This document shows positions 54,844 to 64,000 of a DNA stretch of 64,000 nt, in pieces. Position 1 is the stretch's first letter. Each line of letters starts with the position of its first letter. This DNA comes from Schoenobius gigantellus (Eukaryota > Arthropoda > Insecta > Lepidoptera > Crambidae), in the NCBI GenBank assembly GCA_963935595.1, contig OZ012545.1, positions 42,137,942 through 42,201,941 on the forward strand, in the 5' to 3' direction. The position numbers and the translations under genes were made by a program. The notes beneath the pieces are model-generated. The model was not told the DNA's origin. It saw nothing but the letters and a program-made list of their open reading frames with translations, and did no database searches.

Positions 54844-55635
54844 TTAATCTACTACTACAAAAGTATCGAATGCCATCCTATAACATCCTTTATTTCTTTC
54901 GCAGTCTTTATTGATCACAACATAATTAAATGGTTTATTCCAAATAGTTGAGCACATTTCACGGAACTGAGACCACGACATATCTGAACCTACATGCTCA
55001 TCGTAAACGTGTTTTAAATTTACATCGTCTTGTTTAAATAAAATAATGAGGTTAGAATTGTCCCTTATAAGTTGTTTAGGTACTTTACTGTATGTTTGGT
55101 TAATGTAAAAACAATCAATATTCTTATGTCGACCCATAGCAAAATAATCCCGAATGCTATTTTGGTTTTCACAAGCTACGTCGTCGAATATTATAATGGA
55201 GTTTGGCAAAGCTTCGTGTGGGCTTATGATATCATTATTATGGTTATATTTACTATAAGATATGTCTGCAACTAAATCTAATACTTTTTCTAAGAACACA
55301 TATTTTGGTTGGTATAATGATTTAGAATATACATATAAGTTACGAAAACGTGCACCATTCTCATGTAATAACAAACCTATTACTAAGTTTGTCTTGCCGC
55401 AATTTGATGGTCCACAAACAATACATCGTATAGTGCTCGGCAATAAGTTGCCATGTCGCTTTGCTTCACATAATGATGCAGGACAGATATTATAATCTAA
55501 TTTTAACGTTTCCTTTTGTTTGAGGAACTTCATAGCAACTTGTCCGTTTTGATTCGTGGCTTTTAACAAAATGGATATAACACTTTGCGTTCGTAATAAT
55601 AAGAGAACTAGCAGTATATTTACTTGTAAGTGCAC
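54844..55635 (-). CDS. Polinton packaging ATPase (FtsK/HerA, A32-like)
   Basis: Walker A is CGPSNCGKT (Lys81) and Walker B is SIIIFDDVA. The intervening VYSKSLYQPKYVFLEKV and later DCFYINQTYSKVPKQL fit genome-packaging ATPases of Polintons and related viruses. The ATG at 55635 adds a hydrophobic N-terminus (LLVLLLLRTQSVI) that looks unlike the family. The ATG at residue 35 (55533) is the alternative. The ATPase would drive DNA into the capsid. Confidence 0.9.
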   Translation of the reverse strand: MHLQVNILLVLLLLRTQSVISILLKATNQNGQVAMKFLKQKETLKLDYNICPASLCEAKRHGNLLPSTIRCIVCGPSNCGKTNLVIGLLLHENGARFRNLYVYSKSLYQPKYVFLEKVLDLVADISYSKYNHNNDIISPHEALPNSIIIFDDVACENQNSIRDYFAMGRHKNIDCFYINQTYSKVPKQLIRDNSNLIILFKQDDVNLKHVYDEHVGSDMSWSQFREMCSTIWNKPFNYVVINKDCERNKGCYRMAFDTFVVVD

Positions 55636-55639
55636 TCAC

Positions 55640-56327
55640 TCCACCATATAGACTAAGCATTCGACGGCGGTAACAATAGCAAGGAGTAGAAGAATTTGGA
55701 TACTGTTACCACTCATTATATTAAGTTATTGGACGTGTCTAGAACACACAATGTTAAAGCATCGAGAAGAATGGAGAGAGAAGAAAGAGCTCTCACCCCT
55801 CTCGAATCGTGCAATAAAAAATGATATGAGTAAGGAATCGATGCTTAAAAATAAACATTGTTTAATTACTTGCATCCCTACTTTAACAAAGTAATACACT
55901 GCGTTCTTTAATAAATAAAACTATATTTTTAATTTTATTACCATTATTTTAAACTATGTATTTGAATTCTAATAAATTTTATCTTAGATTTATTTATAGA
56001 GGTAATTCTGAATGAATGTTTTTCAAAATATTTGATTACATTATAGAGGTGTTAAAATAAAAACAAATATTTTCATACAAGTCTTTTTTATTTTTAAATA
56101 ATATTTATTGAAAACAATACAAGACTTAAACTAACATAACTATTTAAAATAACATAAGTCTTAGTTAGTAAAATTTATAAGCATTACTATAATTTTTCAG
56201 AAGAATAATGTTGTTGAAATAATGTATCTCCGTGAGTGTACACGTAACTAAAGATAGTAGGTACGCATCTAGCACATTAGAGAATTTTAATATACATCTA
56301 CAAATGTTTTAGGTCAGCAATAGTTAT
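55640..56327. other. Non-coding gap within the Polinton block
   Basis: AT-rich with no gene. A small inverted repeat (gtaacaatagcaagg and ctgttac) lies near 55670-55710. It separates the late gene block from the spliced gene and polB. Confidence 0.45.
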
Positions 56328-57042
56328 TTAAAAACTATAACTGTAACCACATATTTTCTTAGAGATATTAGTTATAATATTTTCTGCTTGATCCATTATT
56401 GGATCAATATGCTCGGTTACCACATATTGTGTTTTTATTAATGGATCATTGCTGGTTGATTCCAGATCTAATATTTCTAATTTAATTAATCGCCGCCCTT
56501 TAGTAGGTATTGTTTTAATTAAATAAGAAGGTTCGTTCCCCTTCGTATTCTGCAGTAACTTGCTTCTCCTCTTCATGGGCTTCTTTTTATTAAAAAGACT
56601 TTTAACCACCTTGGCATGCAGCGGTGAATCTTTAGCATTCCAATGTGGAAATTCTTCAGAGAAGCCCTCCAACATATCTTGCGCATTTTGCTCAAAGCAA
56701 GGAGGATAATCTTCTGTTGCCTCCTTGCTTATGAGTAGCGACTGCGAGATTTCTTGGGTATTCTGAAATTTAATTTATTATGCAACAAAAATAATTTCAC
56801 ATCGAAGAAATGATTGATATAGTGGCGGAGGTAGAAGAGTATATCTAGGATCCACAAGGAGGCTGACTATCTTATACGGAACCGATAGAATATGAGAATC
56901 ACGATAACAGCATCACAACCATAAGGTTTTAACAACAACATTATCTTCCAACTAAATCAAATATACAAATAAACATTAACTAGTGATCTAACCACTACAC
57001 AAGAAAAGAGTTTGAAGAAAAATAATTTATACGACTTACCAT
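56328..57042 (-). CDS. Small spliced gene of unknown function
   Basis: A TATA box TATAAATAGC (complement of 57119-57128) lies about 80 bp upstream of an ATG (57040-57042) that ends exactly at a GTAAGT donor (from 57039). The intron is 277 bp and ends TTTCAG at 56763. Exon 2 (56762-56328) continues in frame as NTQEISQSLLISKEA to the stop, giving about 145 residues in all. The protein has a basic KKKPMKRRSKLL segment and no family I recognise. It lies between polB and the ATPase. Confidence 0.6.
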
Positions 57043-57118
57043 GATGTATTTGGGTGACCGTAGTTGTCACTTGATTAATTATGTGTGAAACAAATTTTAA
57101 AAACATTCGACTTTAATA

Positions 57119-57128
57119 GCTATTTATA
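57119..57128 (-). promoter_or_regulatory. TATA box of the small spliced gene
   Basis: TATAAATAGC on the minus strand, with the ATG about 80 nt downstream. Confidence 0.5.
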
Positions 57129-57129
57129 G

Positions 57130-57678
57130 TGTAAATATAATGCTGACATAACAACAAAGCATTCGCACGGAATCGCAATTGGACAAATTACTAATGAACT
57201 ATAAGTTGGAATACCTAAATCAGCAATAACATGTCCCAACCAGTTTCGAATTGTTCATTGCGTGTGCTATTTTATTAATAGTTTTATATTTTATGAAATA
57301 AAAAAAAAACATGGTAGCTGGTTTATAACGTTATATATTTTCATCGTTACAATACAACATTAAGTATTTGATTAAAACTAGGTAATTAATTTACCTATTT
57401 ACCATTAAAAAACAATGTATAATACTATTAAACAAATAACTGATGGATAACAATATTAAAATTAAATAACTTTACAATATAAAGTGCCGTGTCGGTACAT
57501 ACTATACAATTTCATGTATGTTTTTATTCTATTAACTTATTCATTACTTAAGCCATATAATAAATAAATAAATAGATGATGGGGTAACATATTTCTCAAC
57601 TTACAATTTGATTCATGATTACCATTAAAATAATAATAAACTATACAATACGGTGCTTCTAAAGAAAAACTAATGATA
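57130..57678. other. AT-rich gap after polB
   Basis: No gene seen. It probably holds the 3' end of the polymerase transcript and the promoter of the spliced gene. Confidence 0.4.
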
Positions 57679-60600
57679 TTAAACTAAACTATCCCAGTGA
57701 CCCCATGATAAAGTAGAAATTTTGTTTTTTAATATGATACGTTTATCGTCATTACCTGACAAAGCTATTTTGTTCTGTTCTTGAGTAAATATTTCGTGCT
57801 TAAGAGATTTAAATATGATATTTTTTCTCTTCAAAAATGTATTTTCATTTAATACCTTGTAATAATCTTTATATTGTACATCTTTTAATACTTGCTTCTG
57901 TATGCCTTTTGCTTTTTTTAATTCATCTTCTGCCGTTTTAATACAGTATAACTTGGACCTTAATCCTACAAACTTCGAAATCAAACTTCCTCCTAGCTCA
58001 TCTTTAAAGAGACCTGGCACCTTTTTGTTCCAACTAGGAATGTCGTATACGTTATTTACAGAATAATTACTAGTGTCGAAATAGGGAAGAAAATTTGATT
58101 TTAAATCCGCATAAAAATCTTTACTTTCTATTGAATACAAAAAACTATCAGTATCCGTATAACAAAGTTTTAACTTTTCCTTATAAAAAGGCTTCATAAT
58201 AGAATAATGAAAATCAAACATGTGACTCTTAGATATTTCCAAAACGGAAAAACCAATGTATATAGGTTTATCCAAAGTGATTGTTTCAGGCTTCATTTGA
58301 ATGGCTACCAAGTTTTCAGTGAAAATTGTAACACTGTGAAAATTTGGTCGAGCTATCATTTGCTCTGCACAGAAACTTTTCTTTGTTTTGTTACTATCAT
58401 CATTCCACTTATTGACTAATTTCACATTAACCCTCTTTTCTGTGTCTTCTAACGTCTTGCCAAATATACTGTTGTTAAGAAGTTTGAAGAAATCTTGTTC
58501 AAATGTAGATTTAGCTTTTTTTCGTAATTCAGTATTCATGTCAATATACTGCTTTAAATAAGGACTCTGATTAAATTGAATAACTCTATGTATTTTTTTT
58601 AACAACAAACCATGTTTTATACATGTTTGCAGATGAGCAAAATGTATGACATAGAAATATTTATCGTATAAATTTGGAATCAATTTTGAAGTTTTAGAAC
58701 CTGGCGGAGTAAATTTTTGAGCACAGAATGGAAAATCGTTATGATCATTATGCAAATGTTCGGGGTATTCTAAATCTACTTCTAGTATATAACCAGTGTC
58801 TCCGTTAGTTGGCACATTTATAAAATCTATTCCAGCGATTTCCAAGTCATTCAATAACTTAAAATTGGAATGAGGCAAATAAGCACACATTGCATATCCA
58901 TAGAGATTATTACAATCGATATAAATTAGAAAGTTATTACTTTTTCTTGGATCGTAAGTTTTTAAATACTTGTTATTGGCTTTTGAATACCTTGTCGAAC
59001 ATAAACATATTCCACCGCGAATACCTTTTTGAATCATTCTTATTATTTCCAGGTCGTGTATTAATTCTAATTTAACATCTGTTTTTAATAGCATGGCATC
59101 AAAACTGAGACTCGGTGCTGTAACATAAAAGGCTGGATCTAATTTATAATTCATCTTACATGTCTGGCGAAAACTTTCAAAAACGTCAGCTAATAAAAGA
59201 ACATCTGACTTAAGATACAAGTCTGTGTATTCACCGAGATTCGATAATTCAAACGTTTGCCAGACTTTTTTTGCATGATCATAATCTACTTTAGATATAT
59301 TACTATTGCGTAATTTGCTGAAAAAGAACTCCTGAGGCGGAAGTACTTTTTCTTCGTATGAACTCCAAGTAGTCATGTATTCATATGGATACACCCCTTT
59401 TCGTTTTATTAAAGCAAAATGCTCACGAGAAGGAAAATAACGCCGCAGATGTTTAAAGTCGTCATTTTTTAAGTTTGCGACAAGTTTCTCTAGACTTGTG
59501 CCTAAAAATTTAAAAGAATCAACAAATCGAACAGGTATGATATCTTTATCATTAATTTGAAAAAATTTTGTAAAAGATATGTAGTTTTCCTTATTTTTTG
59601 CTATTACTTGTATTTTTCCTGATAGTTTTCCCAACTGTCGTATAAAAAGATGACTGTCATAACCCGCTAAATTATGAAAAAATATAGGAACAAACTTAGG
59701 CAAACAATATCTAATATTGCAATAAGAATGAGCTGCACCACGATAGCGTCCTGTAAGTTGGCAATGATCTTTAACTTTATCGTCAAACAATATTTTATCA
59801 CAAAGAAAACAATTTGTAGCCCGAGCAAAGTTCGCTTTGTCTTCATTTGTTAAACAAATAGCCACTGGCGACTGCAAAACGTTATAAATATCGGTTATAT
59901 CCAATAATAGACTTTCTAAAAACTTTTCTACACAGGCTGGACCTCGATAAGATACATATTTATTACGCGACTTATCATAAGAACACACAACGTAATAAGC
60001 AAATGCTGATGGTACGTGTTTTTGCAATATCTTTGTACAGCCTGATCCAGAATCGAGTTCAGTTGGTTTTAATAATGATTCAAAATCTGCGTATAAGACG
60101 AAGGGCATGTCATGCATTCGCTCGTAATGATTAAATTGAATTCGTGTTCCATCACCGGGTAATATTGTCGATACACCACCACAAACATGAGCTTTCAGTT
60201 TATCATTACTATCAAAGAATATCATACAATCCTCGCATAAATATATTTTAGAATGATGTTTAGTTAATTGAAGACGAAGTAATTTAGATAAATCTTTAAT
60301 AAGACAGTAATGGGTGCGTTTTCTGTTTTCCAGGAAAAGCATATTAATGTGATGATCTTTGCGAATCTCGCTTTTGTATAAAGGTCCGACAATGTTACCA
60401 TTCTTTTGAATGCCGTAAATATTAATACTTATGCGAGGATTATTCTTTTCAAAAACTTTGATGTCCGCAAACCCAACTGGAAAAATCATATTTTTGATAT
60501 TGAGTACATTTTTAAAGTGTGGGTAAGCTGACGTTCGATGTGCGTTTCTGTTTATAGGAAATAGTGCTGCCATGACACACCATAAAAAACAATAATTATC

Positions 60601-61200
60601 AGAATTTTGAATGTTGATACATGCTCGTTTACATTTTATGGACTTTGGTAATTCTATAAAACTGGAGCCTCTTAACGGGTTATATTTGTTTATATTTACT
60701 TCTAGATATAGGCTTTGTAAATAGGCCCACCCACTATCTCTTTCTTCAAATTCTTCAATTTTTTTGCAAATTAAGTGAATAATTTTTGAAAACATATCTT
60801 CAAAATTGAAGTTTTGATGCAAGATGAAGTTTTCCGTTGCAAATGACTTGATTGAAATCGAATCATACTTACTAAGCAGAAAGAATTCACAGAAAAGTTC
60901 AAAATTAGCTTTAACATTAGTGTGAGCTTGAATTTTCGCTATGAGCAATAGGCGTACGCGAGAGCGCAAGTGCCATAAAAACTCGGCGGGCAGGCGAACA
61001 CGCGCACTATCATGACCCTCATCTTGATATCGAACACGGTACGATGCTATACGATTACGAAAAGCGCTATGAACTTTTTCAACCCCCTCACTATCAACGA
61101 CCGAACTGTTGTTCTTATGTAAAATACTTTTCAAATGTGCAGAGAAAACTTTGTTATTTACGGATACGTCACAAACTGAACAGAAAGTAGACCTCGACAT
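57679..61200 (-). CDS. polB: Protein-primed DNA polymerase B of Polinton
   Basis: The uninterrupted frame has two ATGs; MSRSTFCSVCDVSV (61200) is preferred, as a C2H2-like finger follows at once. Counting from the upstream ATG (61227), exonuclease motifs are Asp381/Glu383 (LYADFES), Asn519/Asp524 (HNLAGYD) and Asp675 (YLKSD). Polymerase motifs are DCNNLYGYAM (Asp771), KLLNNSIFGK and YTDTDS (Asp1025, Asp1027). A CEDC...HVC zinc-like cluster lies near 331-348. All catalytic residues are present, so replication function may be intact. Confidence 0.95.
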   Translation of the reverse strand: MSRSTFCSVCDVSVNNKVFSAHLKSILHKNNSSVVDSEGVEKVHSAFRNRIASYRVRYQDEGHDSARVRLPAEFLWHLRSRVRLLLIAKIQAHTNVKANFELFCEFFLLSKYDSISIKSFATENFILHQNFNFEDMFSKIIHLICKKIEEFEERDSGWAYLQSLYLEVNINKYNPLRGSSFIELPKSIKCKRACINIQNSDNYCFLWCVMAALFPINRNAHRTSAYPHFKNVLNIKNMIFPVGFADIKVFEKNNPRISINIYGIQKNGNIVGPLYKSEIRKDHHINMLFLENRKRTHYCLIKDLSKLLRLQLTKHHSKIYLCEDCMIFFDSNDKLKAHVCGGVSTILPGDGTRIQFNHYERMHDMPFVLYADFESLLKPTELDSGSGCTKILQKHVPSAFAYYVVCSYDKSRNKYVSYRGPACVEKFLESLLLDITDIYNVLQSPVAICLTNEDKANFARATNCFLCDKILFDDKVKDHCQLTGRYRGAAHSYCNIRYCLPKFVPIFFHNLAGYDSHLFIRQLGKLSGKIQVIAKNKENYISFTKFFQINDKDIIPVRFVDSFKFLGTSLEKLVANLKNDDFKHLRRYFPSREHFALIKRKGVYPYEYMTTWSSYEEKVLPPQEFFFSKLRNSNISKVDYDHAKKVWQTFELSNLGEYTDLYLKSDVLLLADVFESFRQTCKMNYKLDPAFYVTAPSLSFDAMLLKTDVKLELIHDLEIIRMIQKGIRGGICLCSTRYSKANNKYLKTYDPRKSNNFLIYIDCNNLYGYAMCAYLPHSNFKLLNDLEIAGIDFINVPTNGDTGYILEVDLEYPEHLHNDHNDFPFCAQKFTPPGSKTSKLIPNLYDKYFYVIHFAHLQTCIKHGLLLKKIHRVIQFNQSPYLKQYIDMNTELRKKAKSTFEQDFFKLLNNSIFGKTLEDTEKRVNVKLVNKWNDDSNKTKKSFCAEQMIARPNFHSVTIFTENLVAIQMKPETITLDKPIYIGFSVLEISKSHMFDFHYSIMKPFYKEKLKLCYTDTDSFLYSIESKDFYADLKSNFLPYFDTSNYSVNNVYDIPSWNKKVPGLFKDELGGSLISKFVGLRSKLYCIKTAEDELKKAKGIQKQVLKDVQYKDYYKVLNENTFLKRKNIIFKSLKHEIFTQEQNKIALSGNDDKRIILKNKISTLSWGHWDSLV

Positions 61201-61341
61201 TATGATTTGGACACTACAAATTCTCAAAGTTAAAGTAATAAAGGCTTAAGTATGTAAGTACCTAATCTTTGAGTTTGCTAACGATAAACAATAAGTAAAC
61301 CAGCTAAAACATAATTTACGCAGAGAGAAACAAAAGAGAAC

Positions 61342-62268
61342 CTATTTTTTAACTTTATCTTTATAAAATATCCCCTCTGTGGTAAACTTTGCCTTAGCTA
61401 ATTTTACAAATTTTTTTAATGCGTAAAATTCTGGAGATTCTGCTTCGCCTTGCAAGCGTACCCAAACGATAGCGCGCTCGCACCGGTCAAGGCCGCTGAG
61501 ATTAGATACCTCTTTCTGGTTGTAGAGGCGTAGCTCCACTAGCAAGTCGCCGTCGAGCTGTGCAGTCCGACGCGTTACACCACCAGGTACTCGGCGTGTC
61601 AGGATACTGGTGGTCTTGTTTGGCAGGTTTGGCGGCCGCGAAACCTCGCTGTCCGACTCTGAGTCGAACAACCACTCAGAAGTATTGGACGACGATGTAT
61701 TCTTCACTTCTGCACTCTTCGCCTTCGATAGGCACTTTATCGCCTTGCTTCTCTTCTTTGGACTAGGGAGATAGAAAAAGGATACACGATTATTGTACAC
61801 ATTAAACACTTGAAATTTAGATATATGTAAATATAGCAATAAAAGTACCTGATGTCTCCGTCGTCGGTATCAAAGAAAAGGTCAGATTCACAGCTCTTCT
61901 TGGCTGACCTTTTGTTTTGCTTGCTATCCGACCTGAAAATAGTAAATGTCATATTAGTATTAAGAGTGGTTACAAGAAAACGAGTTGAAGATTCACATCT
62001 TCAATTCATAAGATAAAAAAAATATCATCATCATCAGTCAATCAGCATGCCACTGCTGGGCTTGATGGTCCCTCGTGAAGACAGCACTTGGAGAGGTCAC
62101 GTCATATACAGCCTGGTCCAACGGCTCAATTTGTTGAAGCATGAAGATGATCAACCACTTATAGACAATTAAAGAATAGATATAAAGTATAGCAATAAAG
62201 TATAAAAACTTACGAACATTTTTCAGCTGTCTTGGTCTTGAGATTTTTTGATGAGGAGGTACTGAAGC
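61342..62268 (-). CDS. Spliced acidic/Ser-rich protein gene upstream of polB
   Basis: Three exons join in frame with GT-AG introns: 62268-62213, 61932-61849 and 61762-61342, with introns of 280 and 86 bp. The protein reads KTKTAEKC, then SDLFFDTDDGDI, PKKRSKAIKCLSKAK, SSSNTSEWLFDSESDSE and ends GIFYKDKVKK, 186 residues from these exons. A further upstream exon with the start codon is required. I recognise no domain. The acidic and basic patches would suit a nuclear protein. It could belong to the Polinton or to the host. Confidence 0.5.
62030..62070 (-). repeat. RTE/SINE-like tail fragment
   Basis: On the minus strand it reads gcccagcagtggcatgctga followed by (ATG)n. The same cagcagtgg and (ATG)n arrangement ends the RTE LINE at 44184-44232. 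It lies in the 5' flank of the spliced gene. Confidence 0.5.
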
Positions 62269-62299
62269 ACTGTTAGTGGTCAGAGATAGCACTGGAGTG

Positions 62300-63544
62300 T
62301 ACTGTGACTACAGTTTTTCCGGATTTTATATAAGAAAAGTGCAATGCAAGTAATAATTTTACTGAGGTTCTCAACCTATACCTTATCTTTATAATCATTT
62401 TTATTTAACATGACTAATCTAAAAAAGAATGCTCATTAATTTTTATATTGTTAAATAAGTAAGTAATATTATAAAATATTATATATATAATCATAAAATT
62501 ATTAATTTCCGTCCAAATCATATCCACACAAAATATTTATAAGAAAACAAATATGCATTCACGGATATGATGTCTATACGTTATCGAGAATCCTAATGCA
62601 TTCACTTCCACTTCCATGGTCAGTGTTCGTTTTTCAAACACTAAAGAACTGACACTTTATTTAGAGAAAATATTTTTTTTTTCGTGATTTTTTTATCACA
62701 CCGCGCGTTTTAGGCAAAGGAGACGCGAAGCGCTCTGGGTACTATGGTACCCGGGACGTGTGAGTGGAGCAGTTCTCAGGTCTGCAACAAAATTTTTGAT
62801 CCGCAGTTGCGTATGATCCAAAAACGGTCCGATCATCGGCTGAACTTCGTCAGCTATATAAAAAAAAAGTACTTACGTAGCAAGAAAGAAACAAAACGAC
62901 GAACTGACGCAATTACGTGTATTGGATTTTTATTTTCGAGGTAGTAATAGATCGTTATTCAGCATCACAACATCTAAGAGAAGATTATAGTTTGGTAGTT
63001 TACTTTCAAAAAGTCGGTTCCATACTCGAAATATAAAACTTAATAACGTTTTGCACCTCTGACTTTCATGATATTTAGCAAAATTTGATATTTACCCATA
63101 ATTCTACCAATGTGCAATATGACGCGGAAATAATCAGCAAATTAATTGTTTGTCGTTTATTTCCACAAACTTGCAATACAATACTGTGCATATACAGCAA
63201 AATAGTTGGTAACCGTTTAATTCTGCTGATGCAGAAATCTCGTGTAAGGCTGCATGCTCCAAATTTTTTTTCATTTCGGGTTTATTATATTTATTTAAAT
63301 TATACATGTACATACATATTTACAATTACTAACGAATATTATCTCCAAATTAAAAAGTCTTCTTTATAATAACGGATGCGATTTCTAATTTTCATTTTTC
63401 GATACTACTATTTAAAACAGATAAACAATAGGTATATCGTTCTATTAGGCGAACCGAATGTATTTATAGCATAACGATATTGATACGACATGAGGACAGA
63501 ACCATAGAAGTTTATGAAAATTATTGTAATAATACATAGGTGGT
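62300..63544. other. Non-coding AT-rich DNA
   Basis: No gene recognised. The region was checked by eye for a complement of the 48.4-48.65 kb side and none was found. Confidence 0.4.
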
Positions 63545-63625
63545 ATTCATCGGCAGCATCTCATACACGTTCCCACCGCACTACCCTATTTAATTAGGAT
63601 GTTAAGACCTTAGTCAGCCAAGGTA
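63545..63625 (-). repeat. Fragment of the SINE tail region
   Basis: The text gcagcatctcatacacgttcc and aaccttagtcagcca-like words match the tail side of the SINEs at 46797 and 28531/34067. The head is missing. Confidence 0.5.
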
Positions 63626-64000
63626 GGTAGTTAAAATGTTCTTAATATTTTTTATATTTTCATTTTTTAAATTATTGGAATATCTATTTTCTATTTTTTA
63701 TTCGTGTGATGACTGGAACACATCTTTCAGGGATTAGCCCGCCCTTTTAAATATTTTGTAAAAATCAACAATTTTATACTTTGTTTTATAATAAAGAATA
63801 TATTTAATTGAAGTAATTTAATAAACAAATAAAAGTATTAACGTATGAAAGAAGCCTTATTATTTGAGTAAGCACTCGTAACTGGATATATGAATAATGT
63901 GCAATAAATTTATTGCTGATAAATGAATTTCGTGGGAATGCTTTGAAACTGTATGGCAGGCAGAGTGTAGAACGGTACTTATCCGAGAGTTGAGTCCTGA
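63626..64000. other. Non-coding, nothing recognised
   Basis: AT-rich DNA to the end of the window. Confidence 0.4.

Larger units (their letters stand above)
48600..61240 (-). mobile_element. Polinton (Maverick) DNA transposon, large and mostly intact
   Basis: All recognisable genes are on the minus strand. They are polB, packaging ATPase, a conserved protein, a short fibre-like protein, integrase, a PLA2/pX-like protein, adenain-like protease, minor capsid, major capsid (broken) and a small conserved protein. Polymerase B plus retroviral-type integrase plus ATPase plus protease defines Polintons, and the capsid pair links them to virion-forming relatives. Gene spacing from 49 to 55 kb is tight. 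Terminal inverted repeats, normally present, were not found by eye, so the outer limits given are those of the gene block. Confidence 0.93.

Overview
This window looks like nuclear DNA from an insect, most likely a moth or butterfly. The evidence is indirect: an AT-rich background packed with transposable-element types that I associate with lepidopteran genomes. These are RTE-like LINEs ending in (ATG)n, tRNA-headed SINEs with an (ATC)n tail, fold-back elements starting aaaccgacttcaaaa, Helitron-like fragments, and Copia and BEL/Pao retrotransposons. No complete host gene was recognised. One open exon with a good acceptor (47220-47516, minus) may be the last exon of an unidentified host gene.

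Layout. 1.1-4.9 kb: an RTE-like LINE on the minus strand, split by the 3' end of another LINE. 5.2-10.2 kb: a tRNA-derived SINE and several fold-back elements. 10.3-13.8 kb: a decayed APE-type LINE on the plus strand, into which a 5'-truncated R1-like LINE inserted with a 14-bp target duplication. 13.8-17.8 kb: small repeats. 17.9-22.4 kb: a young Copia element with near-identical LTRs, a 5-bp duplication, an intact pol frame and one frameshift in gag. 22.4-26.8 kb: LINE tails, three copies of one short repeat family, a 46-bp minisatellite and a Helitron-like end. 28.6-34.1 kb: a BEL/Pao element with identical LTRs of only 80 bp, nested in a SINE. 34.6-44.9 kb: fold-backs, a Helitron-like element and a 5'-truncated RTE LINE. 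46.8-48.4 kb: a SINE, the candidate host exon and two fold-back or TIR elements.

The main feature is a Polinton (Maverick) at about 48.6-61.2 kb, with all genes on the minus strand. Its genes encode protein-primed DNA polymerase B, a packaging ATPase, a conserved unknown protein, a possible fibre-like protein, a chromodomain integrase, a phospholipase-A2/pX-like protein, an adenain-like cysteine protease, a single-jelly-roll minor capsid protein, a broken major capsid gene and a small conserved protein. Together these would cover replication, integration and virion assembly. Two small intron-containing genes flank the polymerase. The protease has no AUG at its expected N-terminus. Its frame instead overlaps the end of the phospholipase gene at a canonical A_AAA_AAC slippery heptamer placed directly before the stop codon, which suggests -1 ribosomal frameshifting. 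The penton and phospholipase genes each have a TATA box 30-32 nt upstream of an initiator. By simple reading I found no terminal inverted repeats.
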